Shown one piece after another: positions 17,255 to 25,935 of a stretch of 44,876 bases of DNA. Origin of the DNA: Formosimonas limnophila (GTDB lineage Bacteria > Pseudomonadota > Gammaproteobacteria > Burkholderiales > Burkholderiaceae); contig NZ_BMZG01000013.1 in the NCBI RefSeq assembly GCF_014652675.1, positions 1 through 44,876 on the forward strand, read 5' to 3'. The position numbers and the translations under genes were made by a program. The notes beneath the pieces were generated by a model, which was not told the DNA's origin, ran no database searches, and was given only the letters and a program-made list of their open reading frames with translations. Position 1 is the first letter of the stretch. The number at the start of each line of letters is the position of its first letter.

Positions 17255-18012
17255 TTACAACGTGCGTGTCTGCCCACCGTCGACATCCAGTACCGCGCCT
17301 TGGCAGTAGCTCGATGCTGCGAGATATGCCATGGCGCGCGCAATTTCGTCGGGTGTGCCGAAGCGTGCGACGCCGAGTTTGCTCGCCATTCTTGTGGCTG
17401 CGGTTTCGGGCGATAGGTTTTGCTCTGCGGCGACGTTGGCGATGCGGGTTTGGAGTCGTTCGGTGGCAATGGAGCCTGGGTTGATGGCGTTGACTTTCAC
17501 GCCCTCTGCTAAGCCTTTATCCGCGAGCACTTTGGTCAAATTCATCAATGCCGCATTTACTGAGCCACCGATGGCGAACTCCGCACTGCCTGTGCGCCCG
17601 CCGACGCCGATGATGTTAATGATGGCACCATGACGCGTTTGCAAATGCGGCCACGCTGCGCGAGCGCAGCACACACTGCTGAAACAAAACCATCCGTCCA
17701 GTCATCTTCTGACAGTGTGAGAAATTCACCGCGTTTGGTCGCACCTGCATTATTCACCAATACATCCACGCCGCCAAAATACGCCACTGCGCGGTCAATC
17801 AAATTCTGCGCCGCAGTCGCTTCACGTAAATCGAGGGCCACGGGCAAAACCTCCGTCGCGCATGATTGTGCCACTTCATCGAGTAATGAATCCGTGCGCG
17901 CCGCAATCACTAATTTCATGCCCTCAGCGGATAATCTCTGTGCAATCGCTCGGCCAATGCCGCGACTCGCGCCAGTGATGATAGCGACTTTATCGGTGAG
18001 GTTCAGGTTCAT
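17255..18012 (-). pseudogene. short-chain dehydrogenase/reductase, frameshifted
   Basis: The first part, from ATG 18012, reads [20 protein letters not shown] with the NAD(P) glycine motif TGASRGIG, then [13 protein letters not shown] and [10 protein letters not shown]. Homology then continues in another frame from about 17680 with [39 protein letters not shown], and a C-terminal YCQGAVLDVDGG. A net frameshift, and apparently a few missing residues, lies around 17675-17705. The catalytic Tyr-x-x-x-Lys region reads [13 protein letters not shown], so Tyr is absent; whether that is normal for this subfamily I cannot verify. It follows a second broken gene, so this stretch is decaying. Confidence 0.85.
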
Positions 18013-18081
18013 GTGCGCTTCTTTGGTTGTTTGTTGCAGATGAAAGTGGTGTGTTTGGATTGTATTTATGAGCAGGATGAT

Positions 18082-19236
18082 TCACGTTTCATTATGGTGT
18101 TGTGTTTTACGCAAACGCAACCGAACATCTTCACCCAAACGCACCACATCCAACCATTGCCAGTTTGGTTTTTTCTGCAAGTCGTCTAAAATCAACGCAT
18201 CACCGAAATCAGCCATCGGTAAACCAGCACCCACAACCCGCGGTGCTTGGTAAATGAGTAACTCATCAATCAGCCTCGCAGATAACAATGCCGCATTGAG
18301 CACACCACCCGCCTCAACGTGAATTTCGTTAAATGATTGCTCATGAAAATACACCCACAGCGCCGCCAAATCAACACGTCCATTCAACATCGGCACTCGC
18401 ACAATGCGCACAGCAGTGTGAGCGGCGCATAACGCAGCCAATCGCGCCGATTGCCCCGCGTGCTCATCGTGTGACTCATCTAAATCTGCACACACCACGC
18501 ACACTGACGCATCATCCTCAAATAGCCGCGCATTCAGTGGCGTGCGCGCGTAGCTATCGAGCACGCATTTCATCGGTGGGTGCGCGACGCGCGCGCCACG
18601 TACGTTCATCTGCGGATTGTCGTGCAGCACTGTACCGATGCCCGTGACGATGACGTCTGCACGCGCGCGCCACCTGTGGCCATCCGTGCGTGCTGCATCA
18701 CTGGTAATCCACTGGCTGTGACCATCGGGCAATGCGGTTTTACCATCCAAGCTGGCTGCAGTTTTTAGGCGTGTGTACACTTTGCCACGCGTCATGCGTT
18801 CGATGAAACCGATGTTCAACTCATGTGTGGCGACGGCGATAGGGTGAGACGAAGGCAACACATCCACAAGCATGCCCGCCGAGCGCAACGCCGAAACGCC
18901 TTGCCCCGACACCTGCGGATTCACATCAAGCAACGCCACCACCACACGCGCGGGTTGGATTGACTTTAGTGCGTTGACGCAGGGCGGCGTTCGGCCAAAG
19001 TGACTGCACGGCTCGAGTGTCACATAGACGGTACAACCTGTTGCATCAAGTCCGCGTTCGGTCGCGTTGCGTATGGCCATGACTTCGGCGTGTGCAGAGC
19101 CTGCGGCTTGTGTATGACCTTCGCCGATGATCTGACCATTTTTCACCAATACGCACCCAACACGAGGATTGGGTGAAGATAAGCTAATGGCTTGCTCCGC
19201 TAAAATAAGAGACCGATTTAAATAAAAATCATCCAT
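18082..19236 (-). CDS. ribD: bifunctional riboflavin biosynthesis protein RibD
   Basis: RibD has an N-terminal deaminase and a C-terminal reductase that together turn the GTP cyclohydrolase II product into 5-amino-6-ribitylamino-uracil phosphate. The 384 residues open with MDDFYLNRSLILAEQAISLSSPNPRVGCVLV. Zinc ligands are in AAGSAHAEVMA and LEPCSHFGRTPPC. The reductase part has YTRLKTAASLDGKTALPDG, DVIVTGIGTVLHDNPQMNVR, and a late HVEAGGVLNAALL. The start overlaps the end of the ceramidase-like gene by 8 bases, so translation is likely coupled. The C-terminal tail is short but complete. Confidence 0.96.
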   Translation of the reverse strand: MDDFYLNRSLILAEQAISLSSPNPRVGCVLVKNGQIIGEGHTQAAGSAHAEVMAIRNATERGLDATGCTVYVTLEPCSHFGRTPPCVNALKSIQPARVVVALLDVNPQVSGQGVSALRSAGMLVDVLPSSHPIAVATHELNIGFIERMTRGKVYTRLKTAASLDGKTALPDGHSQWITSDAARTDGHRWRARADVIVTGIGTVLHDNPQMNVRGARVAHPPMKCVLDSYARTPLNARLFEDDASVCVVCADLDESHDEHAGQSARLAALCAAHTAVRIVRVPMLNGRVDLAALWVYFHEQSFNEIHVEAGGVLNAALLSARLIDELLIYQAPRVVGAGLPMADFGDALILDDLQKKPNWQWLDVVRLGEDVRLRLRKTQHHNET

Positions 19237-20014
19237 GCGTCTTGCTCATTGCTTCTGTACGTTTTGTAAAGCAACGTAGCAATAACCATAGGCCAGATGC
19301 TGAAAATATATGCTTTAATGCATGACCAGCCATCAAACCAGACGTCCATTGATCAATTTGAATGTCAAAGTGCTCTGCTACTTTTGCCAGCAAATATGCG
19401 AGTAACAGCCACCAATATCCAGAGTTATCTTTGAATACTCGGTGTCCAAATGTAAATAAGACTAGTAATAAAATCATGGGAAGAAACTGAACTAACGCAT
19501 AAAATCGTAAATCGCCAGAACCGCGCAACTCGCCCCAGTACCAATAAACCACAGAGATGACACCCATTAACAACAACGGCCATAAAACCACTCTTCCCCA
19601 AGTAATGGATAAAAACTCGGCCAACGAAAATGACATCAAGGCCATAAATGCTAAGGTCATCGGTAATCGATCCCAAACAAGTGTCACATTTGATGGAAAC
19701 CGATGATAATAGGCAGATCCAAAAGCCACTAAGCTGACTCCAGCAAAAAATACAATATACGAAGTCTTAACTGCTGTTACCAAACGCAATGAATGGGTGA
19801 ACCATAGTTGGTACAATCCACAAATCCCCACTATCAAGAAGCCGAGGTTTGACACCACATTCCAAAAATTCGGAATCATCATCAGCGTTCTCTTGTCTGC
19901 GAAATGATGGTAGGCCGCATCCTGAGAAATAGGCGCAATAAACATCACCGCCACGCACGATAAGAGCGTGAGGGAAATGATGAGCAATTTTAGTGTGCGA
20001 GTTGAAATGGTCAT
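19229..20014 (-). CDS. ceramidase-like (CREST superfamily) integral membrane protein
   Basis: The 261-residue protein has about seven hydrophobic segments. It carries the pattern of alkaline ceramidases and other CREST hydrolases: NFWNVVSNLGF, then FGSAYYHRFPSN (Ser-x-x-x-His), WDRLPMT (Asp), and HALKHIF (His-x-x-x-His) before the last helix. In the eukaryotic family these His, Asp and Ser residues bind zinc and hydrolyse an amide bond. The bacterial substrate is unknown, and an amide hydrolase acting on a lipid is inference. The gene overlaps ribD by 8 bases, so the two are probably one transcript, an unexplained pairing. No good ribosome site is visible before the ATG. Confidence 0.8.
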   Translation of the reverse strand: MTISTRTLKLLIISLTLLSCVAVMFIAPISQDAAYHHFADKRTLMMIPNFWNVVSNLGFLIVGICGLYQLWFTHSLRLVTAVKTSYIVFFAGVSLVAFGSAYYHRFPSNVTLVWDRLPMTLAFMALMSFSLAEFLSITWGRVVLWPLLLMGVISVVYWYWGELRGSGDLRFYALVQFLPMILLLVLFTFGHRVFKDNSGYWWLLLAYLLAKVAEHFDIQIDQWTSGLMAGHALKHIFSASGLWLLLRCFTKRTEAMSKTHG

Positions 20015-20068
20015 ATTTCATTCATAGTTGATGAGTAGCGTGAGAAATGCAAGGATTGAGCTCAGCAG

Positions 20069-20971
20069 CTACTGGATTACTTTGTTTATGTGGGTTGTAA
20101 AAATGCTGTCCCCAATATTAGCAATGATATCATTGGTCTCTTGTGTGTTTGCGCTGGTTTGTGTGATGTATATCGCGATGATCATAGGTTTTTGATCTGG
20201 AGGATAGACCGCAGCGATGATTGATCTAGAGCCATGACCTCCTGCCCCAGTTCTGTCGGCAATTTTCCAATTTTCTGGCAAGGCTTTTCTCAATAGTGCA
20301 TCTGCAACTTTATTTTGCATCATCCACTGCGTGAGTTGAGTTTTTGAGAGTGGTTGTAAGGCGTCAGATAAGAGTATTGAGTGAAGGCTTTTTGCAGCTG
20401 CTAAAGGTGTTGTAGTGTCTCGTAAGTCGCCAGGTGTGGCTTCATTTAATTCAGGTTCTTTTCGATCAAGCCGCGTCGTTTGGTCGTTGATCGAACGCAT
20501 AAAGCGGTTGAACTCAAGAGGTCCGCCAATGCTGGAAAGTAGGAGGTTGGCTGCTGTATTGTCACTGTATGTTAATGTGGCGTTACACAGTTCCGAAGGG
20601 TTGGTTGTGCCTGATAATATGGTTTCGACGACTGGCGAGTAAGTGATTAAATTACGTTTATCAAATTTAATTGCTTCGTTAAGTGATAACGAGTGTTCAT
20701 CCACTTTTTTTAATACCGCTGCACACAAAAAAGCTTTAAATGTGCTGTTCATTGGAAAACGTTCATTCCCCTTGTAATCAATTAAAGTTTGGCGCTCGTG
20801 ATTTAAGACCACCACACCAATTCGTGCATTGTGCTTTAGCTCTTCTTGTTTTATCGCTCTTAAGACTGAGGCAGGTATGGGGGTGGATTGTGTGGTGCAG
20901 GCTGCGCACAAAAGTGTTGCACAAATCCCGATAAATATGAAGAAGGGTTTTATGGTTTTTTGAACGAGCAT
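20069..20971 (-). CDS. class A beta-lactamase, RTG (carbenicillinase-like) type
   Basis: This is a serine beta-lactamase exported to the periplasm. From ATG 20971 (AGGAAA ribosome site; 300 residues) the motifs are Ser-Thr-Phe-Lys at 76-79, Ser-Asp-Asn at 136-138, Glu-x-x-Leu-Asn at 172-176, and Arg-Thr-Gly at 240-242. The canonical Lys of the last motif is Arg, as in carbenicillin-hydrolysing enzymes. Cysteines at about 83 and 129 match the family disulfide (Ambler 77-123). The signal sequence ends CATLLCAAC, which could be a non-standard lipobox or a signal peptidase I site. A longer start at 21031 is possible but adds a polar N-terminus. No resistance-gene cassette or transposase is adjacent, so it looks chromosomal. 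The resistance spectrum cannot be deduced. Confidence 0.93.
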   Translation of the reverse strand: MLVQKTIKPFFIFIGICATLLCAACTTQSTPIPASVLRAIKQEELKHNARIGVVVLNHERQTLIDYKGNERFPMNSTFKAFLCAAVLKKVDEHSLSLNEAIKFDKRNLITYSPVVETILSGTTNPSELCNATLTYSDNTAANLLLSSIGGPLEFNRFMRSINDQTTRLDRKEPELNEATPGDLRDTTTPLAAAKSLHSILLSDALQPLSKTQLTQWMMQNKVADALLRKALPENWKIADRTGAGGHGSRSIIAAVYPPDQKPMIIAIYITQTSANTQETNDIIANIGDSIFTTHINKVIQ

Positions 20972-21052
20972 GGCAATTTTCCTAAAAATTATGGGTTCTT
21001 TGCGAAATGATGGGTGTGTCGATTGAGCCAAGGAGCCTTATTCTAAAAATAA

Positions 21053-21109
21053 AGCAAACCATGCATGTCTTTGATTTGATGACAAAAATAAAGCGATGCA
21101 TGGTTTGCT
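21053..21109. promoter_or_regulatory. 14-bp perfect inverted repeat between glyA and the beta-lactamase gene
   Basis: AGCAAACCATGCAT (21053-21066) and ATGCATGGTTTGCT (21096-21109) are exact reverse complements separated by 29 bases. It is 44 bases past the glyA stop and about 80 bases upstream of the beta-lactamase start, both on the minus strand. Without a following T-run it is not a typical terminator; it could be an operator, a processed hairpin or a weak terminator for glyA. Confidence 0.7.
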
Positions 21110-21152
21110 ATTCTTCAAAACCATTGGTTTTTGAGTGAATGGTGCTCGTTTT

Positions 21153-22400
21153 TTAGCGATAGACCGGGTATGCATCCGTCAACACTTTTACCTCATCACG
21201 TACGCGAGCCAATATAGCTTCATCTGTCGGGTTGTCTAGTACGTCAGCGATGAGGTTGGCGATTTTTTCGGTTTCTAACTCTTTGAATCCGCGTGTGGTC
21301 AGTGCGGGTGTGCCGACACGGATGCCGCTGGTGACGAATGGGGTTTGTGGGTCGTTCGGGATGGCATTTTTGTTACAGGTCATGTGTGCTAAACCTAGGA
21401 TGCGCTCAGCTTCTTTACCCGTCAGATTTTTCGGCTGCAAGTCAACCAGCATCACGTGTGATTCAGTACGACCAGAAACGATGCGTAAGCCACGTTTAAT
21501 CAATGTTTCAGCGAGCACTTTTGCATTTTTGACCACTTGTTCTTGGTAGGCTTTAAATTCTGGGCTTAAAGCTTCTTTGAAAGCGACGGCTTTGCCAGCA
21601 ATGACGTGCATGAGCGGGCCACCTTGAATACCTGGGAAAATCGCTGAGTTAATCGCTTTTTCGTGCTCGGCCTTCATGAGGATGACACCACCGCGAGGGC
21701 CGCGCAGAGATTTGTGTGTGGTGGTGGTGACGAAGTCAGCGTGGGGCACAGGGTTCGGGTATACACCTGCCGCAATCAAGCCTGCGTAATGTGCCATATC
21801 CACCATGAAATACGCGCCGACTTCTTTCGCTATTTTAGAGAAACGTTCAAAATCGATTTTTAATGCAAATGCCGAAGCACCAGCGATGATGAGCTTGGGT
21901 TTGGTTTCACGTGCGAGTTTTTCCATCGCTTCGTAATCAATGTCTTCGTTGGCATCAAGGCCGTAGGAGACGACGTTGAACCATTTGCCTGATTGGTTTA
22001 GTTTCATGCCGTGCGTGAGGTGACCACCTTCGGCCAAACTCATGCCCATGATGGTGTCGCCAGGTTGAAGGACGGCGAAAAAAACACCTTGGTTCGCTTG
22101 TGAGCCAGAGTTGGGTTGCACGTTTGCTGCTTCTGCACCAAACAGTTGTTTGACACGGTCGATGGCGAGTTGCTCAACAACGTCCACGTGTTCACAACCA
22201 CCATAGTAGCGTTTGCCTGGGTAGCCTTCGGCGTATTTGTTGGTCAGTTGTGAGCCTTGGGCTTCCATGACCGCTGGGCTGGTGTAGTTTTCGGAAGCGA
22301 TGAGCTCGATGTGGTCTTGTTGACGTTGGTTTTCTAATTGAATGACGGCTAAAAGCTCTGGGTCGGTGTTGCTTAAGTTGTTCTTGGTTCGGTCAAACAT
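21153..22400 (-). CDS. glyA: serine hydroxymethyltransferase
   Basis: GlyA interconverts serine and glycine with tetrahydrofolate, feeding one-carbon metabolism, and uses PLP. From ATG 22400 the protein has 415 residues, the usual length. Motifs include [67 protein letters not shown], and the PLP-lysine region [14 protein letters not shown]. The in-frame start at 22484 adds 28 residues unlike the family. An AGGACA ribosome site precedes ATG 22400. The leader contains a tandem glycine riboswitch, so expression very probably responds to glycine. Confidence 0.98.
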   Translation of the reverse strand: MFDRTKNNLSNTDPELLAVIQLENQRQQDHIELIASENYTSPAVMEAQGSQLTNKYAEGYPGKRYYGGCEHVDVVEQLAIDRVKQLFGAEAANVQPNSGSQANQGVFFAVLQPGDTIMGMSLAEGGHLTHGMKLNQSGKWFNVVSYGLDANEDIDYEAMEKLARETKPKLIIAGASAFALKIDFERFSKIAKEVGAYFMVDMAHYAGLIAAGVYPNPVPHADFVTTTTHKSLRGPRGGVILMKAEHEKAINSAIFPGIQGGPLMHVIAGKAVAFKEALSPEFKAYQEQVVKNAKVLAETLIKRGLRIVSGRTESHVMLVDLQPKNLTGKEAERILGLAHMTCNKNAIPNDPQTPFVTSGIRVGTPALTTRGFKELETEKIANLIADVLDNPTDEAILARVRDEVKVLTDAYPVYR

Positions 22401-22537
22401 GGTGTGTCCTTTAAGAATGAAATCAATGGTGAATAGAATTGAACTTAAAAACCAAATCGCGTTGCTTGGGTGGGTCAAAAGCAACGCGCTGCAAAAATCA
22501 TGAGGGAGTATTCGGTATCAAGTTTGCAGATATTCCC

Positions 22538-22723
22538 TTCTGTCCTTGATACCTGAGAGATTGTGTGGCCACCATCAAGCGCCACGCCCCTTCGGTGGGC
22601 AGTCCAAGCTGCCGCTCTCCAGAAAAACAAAGCCATCCGCGCGTCCTTTTGCCTGAGAGTTTGTGGGTTACACCTTCGGCGTTCAGTCGTGAAATACATG
22701 GTCTGAACCTCTCCGCACGGATG
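22538..22723 (-). promoter_or_regulatory. tandem glycine riboswitch upstream of glyA
   Basis: Read on the minus strand there are two consecutive glycine aptamers. Aptamer 1 (22723-22634) is closed by CATCCG/CGGATG and contains GCGGAGAGG, CGCCGAAGGTGTAACCC and ACTCTCAGGCAAAAGGAC. Aptamer 2 (22624-22538) is closed by TTCTG/CAGAA and contains TGGAGAGCGG, CACCGAAGGGG and TCTCTCAGGTATCAAGGAC. These repeated GGAGAG, CCGAAGG and CTCTCAGG-AAGGACA blocks are the hallmark of the glycine class, whose tandem form is typical. The 3' end of aptamer 2 (GGTATCAAG, 22545-22553) can pair perfectly with CTTGATACC at 22514-22522, a plausible expression switch. The glyA ATG lies 137 bases beyond. Confidence 0.93.
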
Positions 22724-22903
22724 CAATAATGTACGGGGTTTGACAGGTTTTGTCAAACCTGAGCCGCTAGTTGAAATGATAAGTTTGCCTGATAATTGCT
22801 TTAGATTTGCTCTTAAATACCCTATTTTTGTTGGTTTGAGACAATAGCCTGTCAACCGAGCCTGTGCTCATACCTTAAGTGAAGATATTTCGTGGGAGAA
22901 ACC

Positions 22904-24116
22904 ATGCGCCGTACACTGATTGCTTCAGCTGTTTTTTTGTTTGCTTATGCCTTTTGCGCAGGCGCAGACACTGGATGCGCCTTTTTTACCGCCTGCTCGG
23001 GTCATTATCAATGACGCAAAAATGCAGCCGATTGTGCTGCAAGACGTGAGTATGAGCCCCCAAGTTTTGCCAATCATGCGCGAACAGTCGTTATTGTGGT
23101 GCTAAAAACCCGAACAGCCGTCAACTTGAAGGAAGTTTCGAATTTCCGTTGTTGCCCGAGCAGCATGTGAGCGGCTTCGCTCTGGACATCAATGGCAAAT
23201 TGCGCTCAGCGTCATCCGTGCCGAAAGCCCGCGCGGAAGAGGTCTTTGAAGAAATTCGCCGTTAGAACCTTGACCCCGGTTTATTAGAGAAAAACGCGGG
23301 CAATGTTTATCGCTTGCGTGTCTACCCAATTCCCGCAAATGGCACACGCACGGTACAAATCACAATTGATCAATTGCTCACGGTCAGTGGTGATGATTAC
23401 GCACTGCGTCTACCGATGAGTTTCTCGAGCAGTATTCAGAACTTCGCTCTTAGCGTGCGCTCCTCTCAAAAAGTCACTGCCACTCGCGGCCTGCCAAATG
23501 TTCAATCAAATGGCAAAAACCTCACATTCAGCGCGAAGAATTACGTCGCTAAAGATTGGCTTGCCTTTAGTATTCCGAGAAAAATAAGCGATTAGTGGCA
23601 CATTGAAACGCGTGGCAACCAGCGTTATGTCCTCGCACAGTTACCGATAGGCACCAGCAAAATTGCCATCGAGGCGCCGCGTGTTTTGCCAAATCATATT
23701 GATGTGTTTTGGGACGCATCGCATCCGCCTCAGCGAACGACGCACAGACCACACGTGCCATTGCTGCCATTGAGGCGTATTTGAATCAATTGCTCAATCA
23801 AAATGTGACACCCAACATTACCGTCCACCTCGTGCGCAACCGTGTCGAGACACTCGAAACCATCGCACTTACACGAGATAACCTGTCCAGCTTGCTCGAC
23901 TTGTTGCAAAAAACGCCATACGACGGGGCGACTCGACTAGATGCACTCAAACCCAGTGACAACAGCGATCTCGTCATCCTCGTCACTGACGGCTTGGCTA
24001 CCTATGGCCTGACCAAGCTCGCCGTCGCAGGCAAGGCACTTGTGTACACACTTAATGACGGATTGGCCGTTGCCGCTGACACCGAAGTATTGTTGGTGTT
24101 TGGAGAACGCTTGTAA
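22904..24116 (+). pseudogene. VIT/VWA-domain protein, heavily degraded
   Basis: Fragments of one protein appear in successive frames. A signal peptide starts MRRTLIASAVFLFAYA and continues in another frame as MPFAQAQTLDAP. A VIT domain follows (NPNSRQLEGSFEFPL, SGFALDINGKL, ARAEEVFEEIRR, then TAG at 23263, then NLDPGLLEKNAGNVYRLRVYPIP). After a second TAG at 23593 comes the start of a VWA-like domain (HIDVFWDAS, NITVHLVRNR, YDGATRLDAL, LVILVTDGLATYG). Frameshifts occur near a seven-T run at about 22930, near 23090, and near 23715. The end is missing: the frame stops at 24116 inside a region antisense to the next, also truncated, gene. Intact relatives are exported surface or sortase-target-like proteins. 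This copy cannot be functional. Confidence 0.85.
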
Positions 24117-24551
24117 AAACGGGTGGATTCGCTCAAAAGTCGCTTCATCTCCACCAGCCATGATGGTCAACACACCATTTTGTGCACCTGCTTGACCGCC
24201 TGATACGGGGCAGTCGAGAAATGAGACTTGATGATTCGCACACAATGTCGCCATTTCTTGTGCCAAAGCGCGTGAAGTGATGGTGTGGTCAACAATGACA
24301 CTGGCTGGCTTGAGGTGTGGCAGCATGGTTTGTATAGTGTGACGCACATCATCGTCATTGCCGATACACAAAAATACTGCATCAGAGGCTTTGGCAAGTT
24401 CTGCTAAGTTGTCAAAAGCTTGACTACCGATGTTTTGTTCGCACCACCAGAGGGTTTTCGCGTGTGTGCGGTTATAAACATTGACCGAGCCGAATGTGCG
24501 CAGCAGGTGCGACGCCATCGGTGCGCCCATGGCACCGAGCCCGATTTTACG
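24063..24551 (-). pseudogene. 3-hydroxyisobutyrate dehydrogenase-like protein, truncated at both ends
   Basis: The frame contains KIGLGAMGAPMASHLL (Rossmann motif GLGAMG), then NRTHAK, DAVFLCIGND, the substrate-binding FLDCPVSGGQAGAQNG and LTIMAGGDEATFERI. This matches the NAD-binding domain of beta-hydroxyacid dehydrogenases such as tartronate semialdehyde reductase. Relative to the usual KIGFIGLGxMG the N-terminus lacks about three residues and has no start codon before it. After about GNGQ (near 24063) the conserved C-terminal helical domain is replaced by antisense of the VIT/VWA pseudogene. It starts right behind the YbhB-like stop, so it may once have followed that gene. Confidence 0.8.
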
Positions 24552-24562
24552 ATTCTTTTGGC

Positions 24563-25222
24563 TTAGATCGCCAGTGCTGCAGCCAAGCGAGGTGTGAGTG
24601 TGTACACCCCAGTCCAGCTGGCGCTGTCTAAAACATGATCAGCCATGCGGCGCTGGACACTCGCGATGTTGAGCTTGCCATCGGTAGGCAGCGCTAACTC
24701 GAGCGTGTCAAGCGCATACACGGTGAATGTATAACGGTGTACGACCGAGTCATTCCACGGTGGACATGGGCCGTCGTAGCCATAGTAGTCACCTTCCATG
24801 TCATGGTCGCCTGCGAACCAGTGCGTGTAGTCGTTGATCCCATGACGCATCAGCGAGTCTTTTTGCCCTGCTATGACAGGCCCTGCCTTGCCTTTCGGGG
24901 TAACTTCATGTGAAAACTGACCTGCGGTGATTTCATTGATGTGCGCTGGGATATTGATGAGCACCCAGTGAGAGAAGTCTGTGCGCGGTAAGTCAGCGGG
25001 GACTTCTCTGTCTGTTTGGTTGACGTCTGTCGCATCGGTTGGCGCATCAGCATCAACGCACAAAATCGCAAAGGACTGAGTGTCTGCGGGCGCTTCAGAC
25101 CAAGCCAGATGAGGATTTTTGTTGCTTGAGAGTTTGACGCGTGTTTTTTCATCTATGACTGCAAATGCAAATTCAGCAGGAATCACGCCTTGATTGGGAA
25201 AGCTGTCTGAGTAAAGTTTCAT
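24563..25222 (-). CDS. YbhB/YbcL family (PEBP/Raf kinase inhibitor-like) protein
   Basis: The 219-residue protein begins MKLYSDSFPNQGVIPAEFAF. It shows the bacterial PEBP landmarks: NPHLAWSEAPADTQSFAILCVDADAP (the Asp-Ala-Asp-Ala-Pro anion-site region), FSHWVLINIPA, a central GINDY, YYGYDGPCPPWNDSVVHRY (Gly-Pro-x-Pro-Pro), and YTFTVYALD. The family binds small anionic ligands; its bacterial role is not established. The ORF can extend to a GTG at 25252, but the ATG at 25222 matches the family start. No strong ribosome site is seen at either. It lacks a signal peptide, so it is probably cytosolic. Confidence 0.9.
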   Translation of the reverse strand: MKLYSDSFPNQGVIPAEFAFAVIDEKTRVKLSSNKNPHLAWSEAPADTQSFAILCVDADAPTDATDVNQTDREVPADLPRTDFSHWVLINIPAHINEITAGQFSHEVTPKGKAGPVIAGQKDSLMRHGINDYTHWFAGDHDMEGDYYGYDGPCPPWNDSVVHRYTFTVYALDTLELALPTDGKLNIASVQRRMADHVLDSASWTGVYTLTPRLAAALAI

Positions 25223-25392
25223 GGTGGGGCTTTTTAGGGGTTTTTGAGTCACGTATTTTATAGAGCAAATTGAATGGTGTAAATTATTGGGTTTTCAGTG
25301 TCTCTTGAAATAGATGGGTTATTGGTAATCGCGATTACGCCATTATCATTGGCGCTCCTGTCTCATGATACAACACTCTGAGAGCAAGGGTG

Positions 25393-25932
25393 TTATTCGC
25401 TCATGATTCGTCGCCAACCATCCAACCCCAGCTGATTTAATGTCTCAATGTTGCGTTCATAAATCACCGCCGCGTCAGGATAGGCCGCCACAGCGCGGTC
25501 AATACTCGCCTCGCGTATCAGATGCAAAGTGGGGTAAGGTGAACGATTGGTGTAATGGCTAATGTCGTCTGGGGGCGCATCAGCGAATTGATAATCAGGA
25601 TGAAAACTGGCAATTTGAATCTCACCATCCAACTCCATGCGGGTGAGCAGACTTTCGGTGTCACTCAAAAAATCGTTGTAATCAAAAAAATCAGTCAATA
25701 CAAAGGGGTGAATCAGCAATGTCGTGTCAATTTCGTGGGTAGGTGTTGAGGCAAGCAGCGCGAGCTCTTGGGCAAGTGCTAACTCTAAGTCTGCTTTATT
25801 GTCCGCGTGGCAGACGACATAACGAATCTGTTTCTTGGTGTGGACAGCTTTGGCGAATGGGCACAAGTTTAGGCCGATGACAGCGCGGGTGAGCCACTTT
25901 TCGGTAGCTTCGATGATGGATTGGTCGGTCAT
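25393..25932 (-). CDS. DUF1415 family protein
   Basis: The 179-residue protein begins MTDQSIIEATEKWLTRAVIGLNLCPFAKAVH. The GLNLCPFA segment with a conserved Cys, later THEIDTTLLIHPF, FDYNDFL, and IASFHPDYQFADAPPDDISHYTNRSPYPTLHLIRE are characteristic of DUF1415, a proteobacterial family of unknown function. No signal peptide or membrane segment is visible. It starts only 3 bases after the DinB-like gene stop, so the two are cotranscribed. The length is normal for the family. Confidence 0.88.
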   Translation of the reverse strand: MTDQSIIEATEKWLTRAVIGLNLCPFAKAVHTKKQIRYVVCHADNKADLELALAQELALLASTPTHEIDTTLLIHPFVLTDFFDYNDFLSDTESLLTRMELDGEIQIASFHPDYQFADAPPDDISHYTNRSPYPTLHLIREASIDRAVAAYPDAAVIYERNIETLNQLGLDGWRRIMSE

Positions 25933-25935
25933 GAT

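Noticed and set aside
22475-22855. A 126-codon open frame on the minus strand upstream of glyA
   Set aside because: It overlaps the tandem glycine riboswitch, resembles no protein, and its codons are dictated by the RNA structure.
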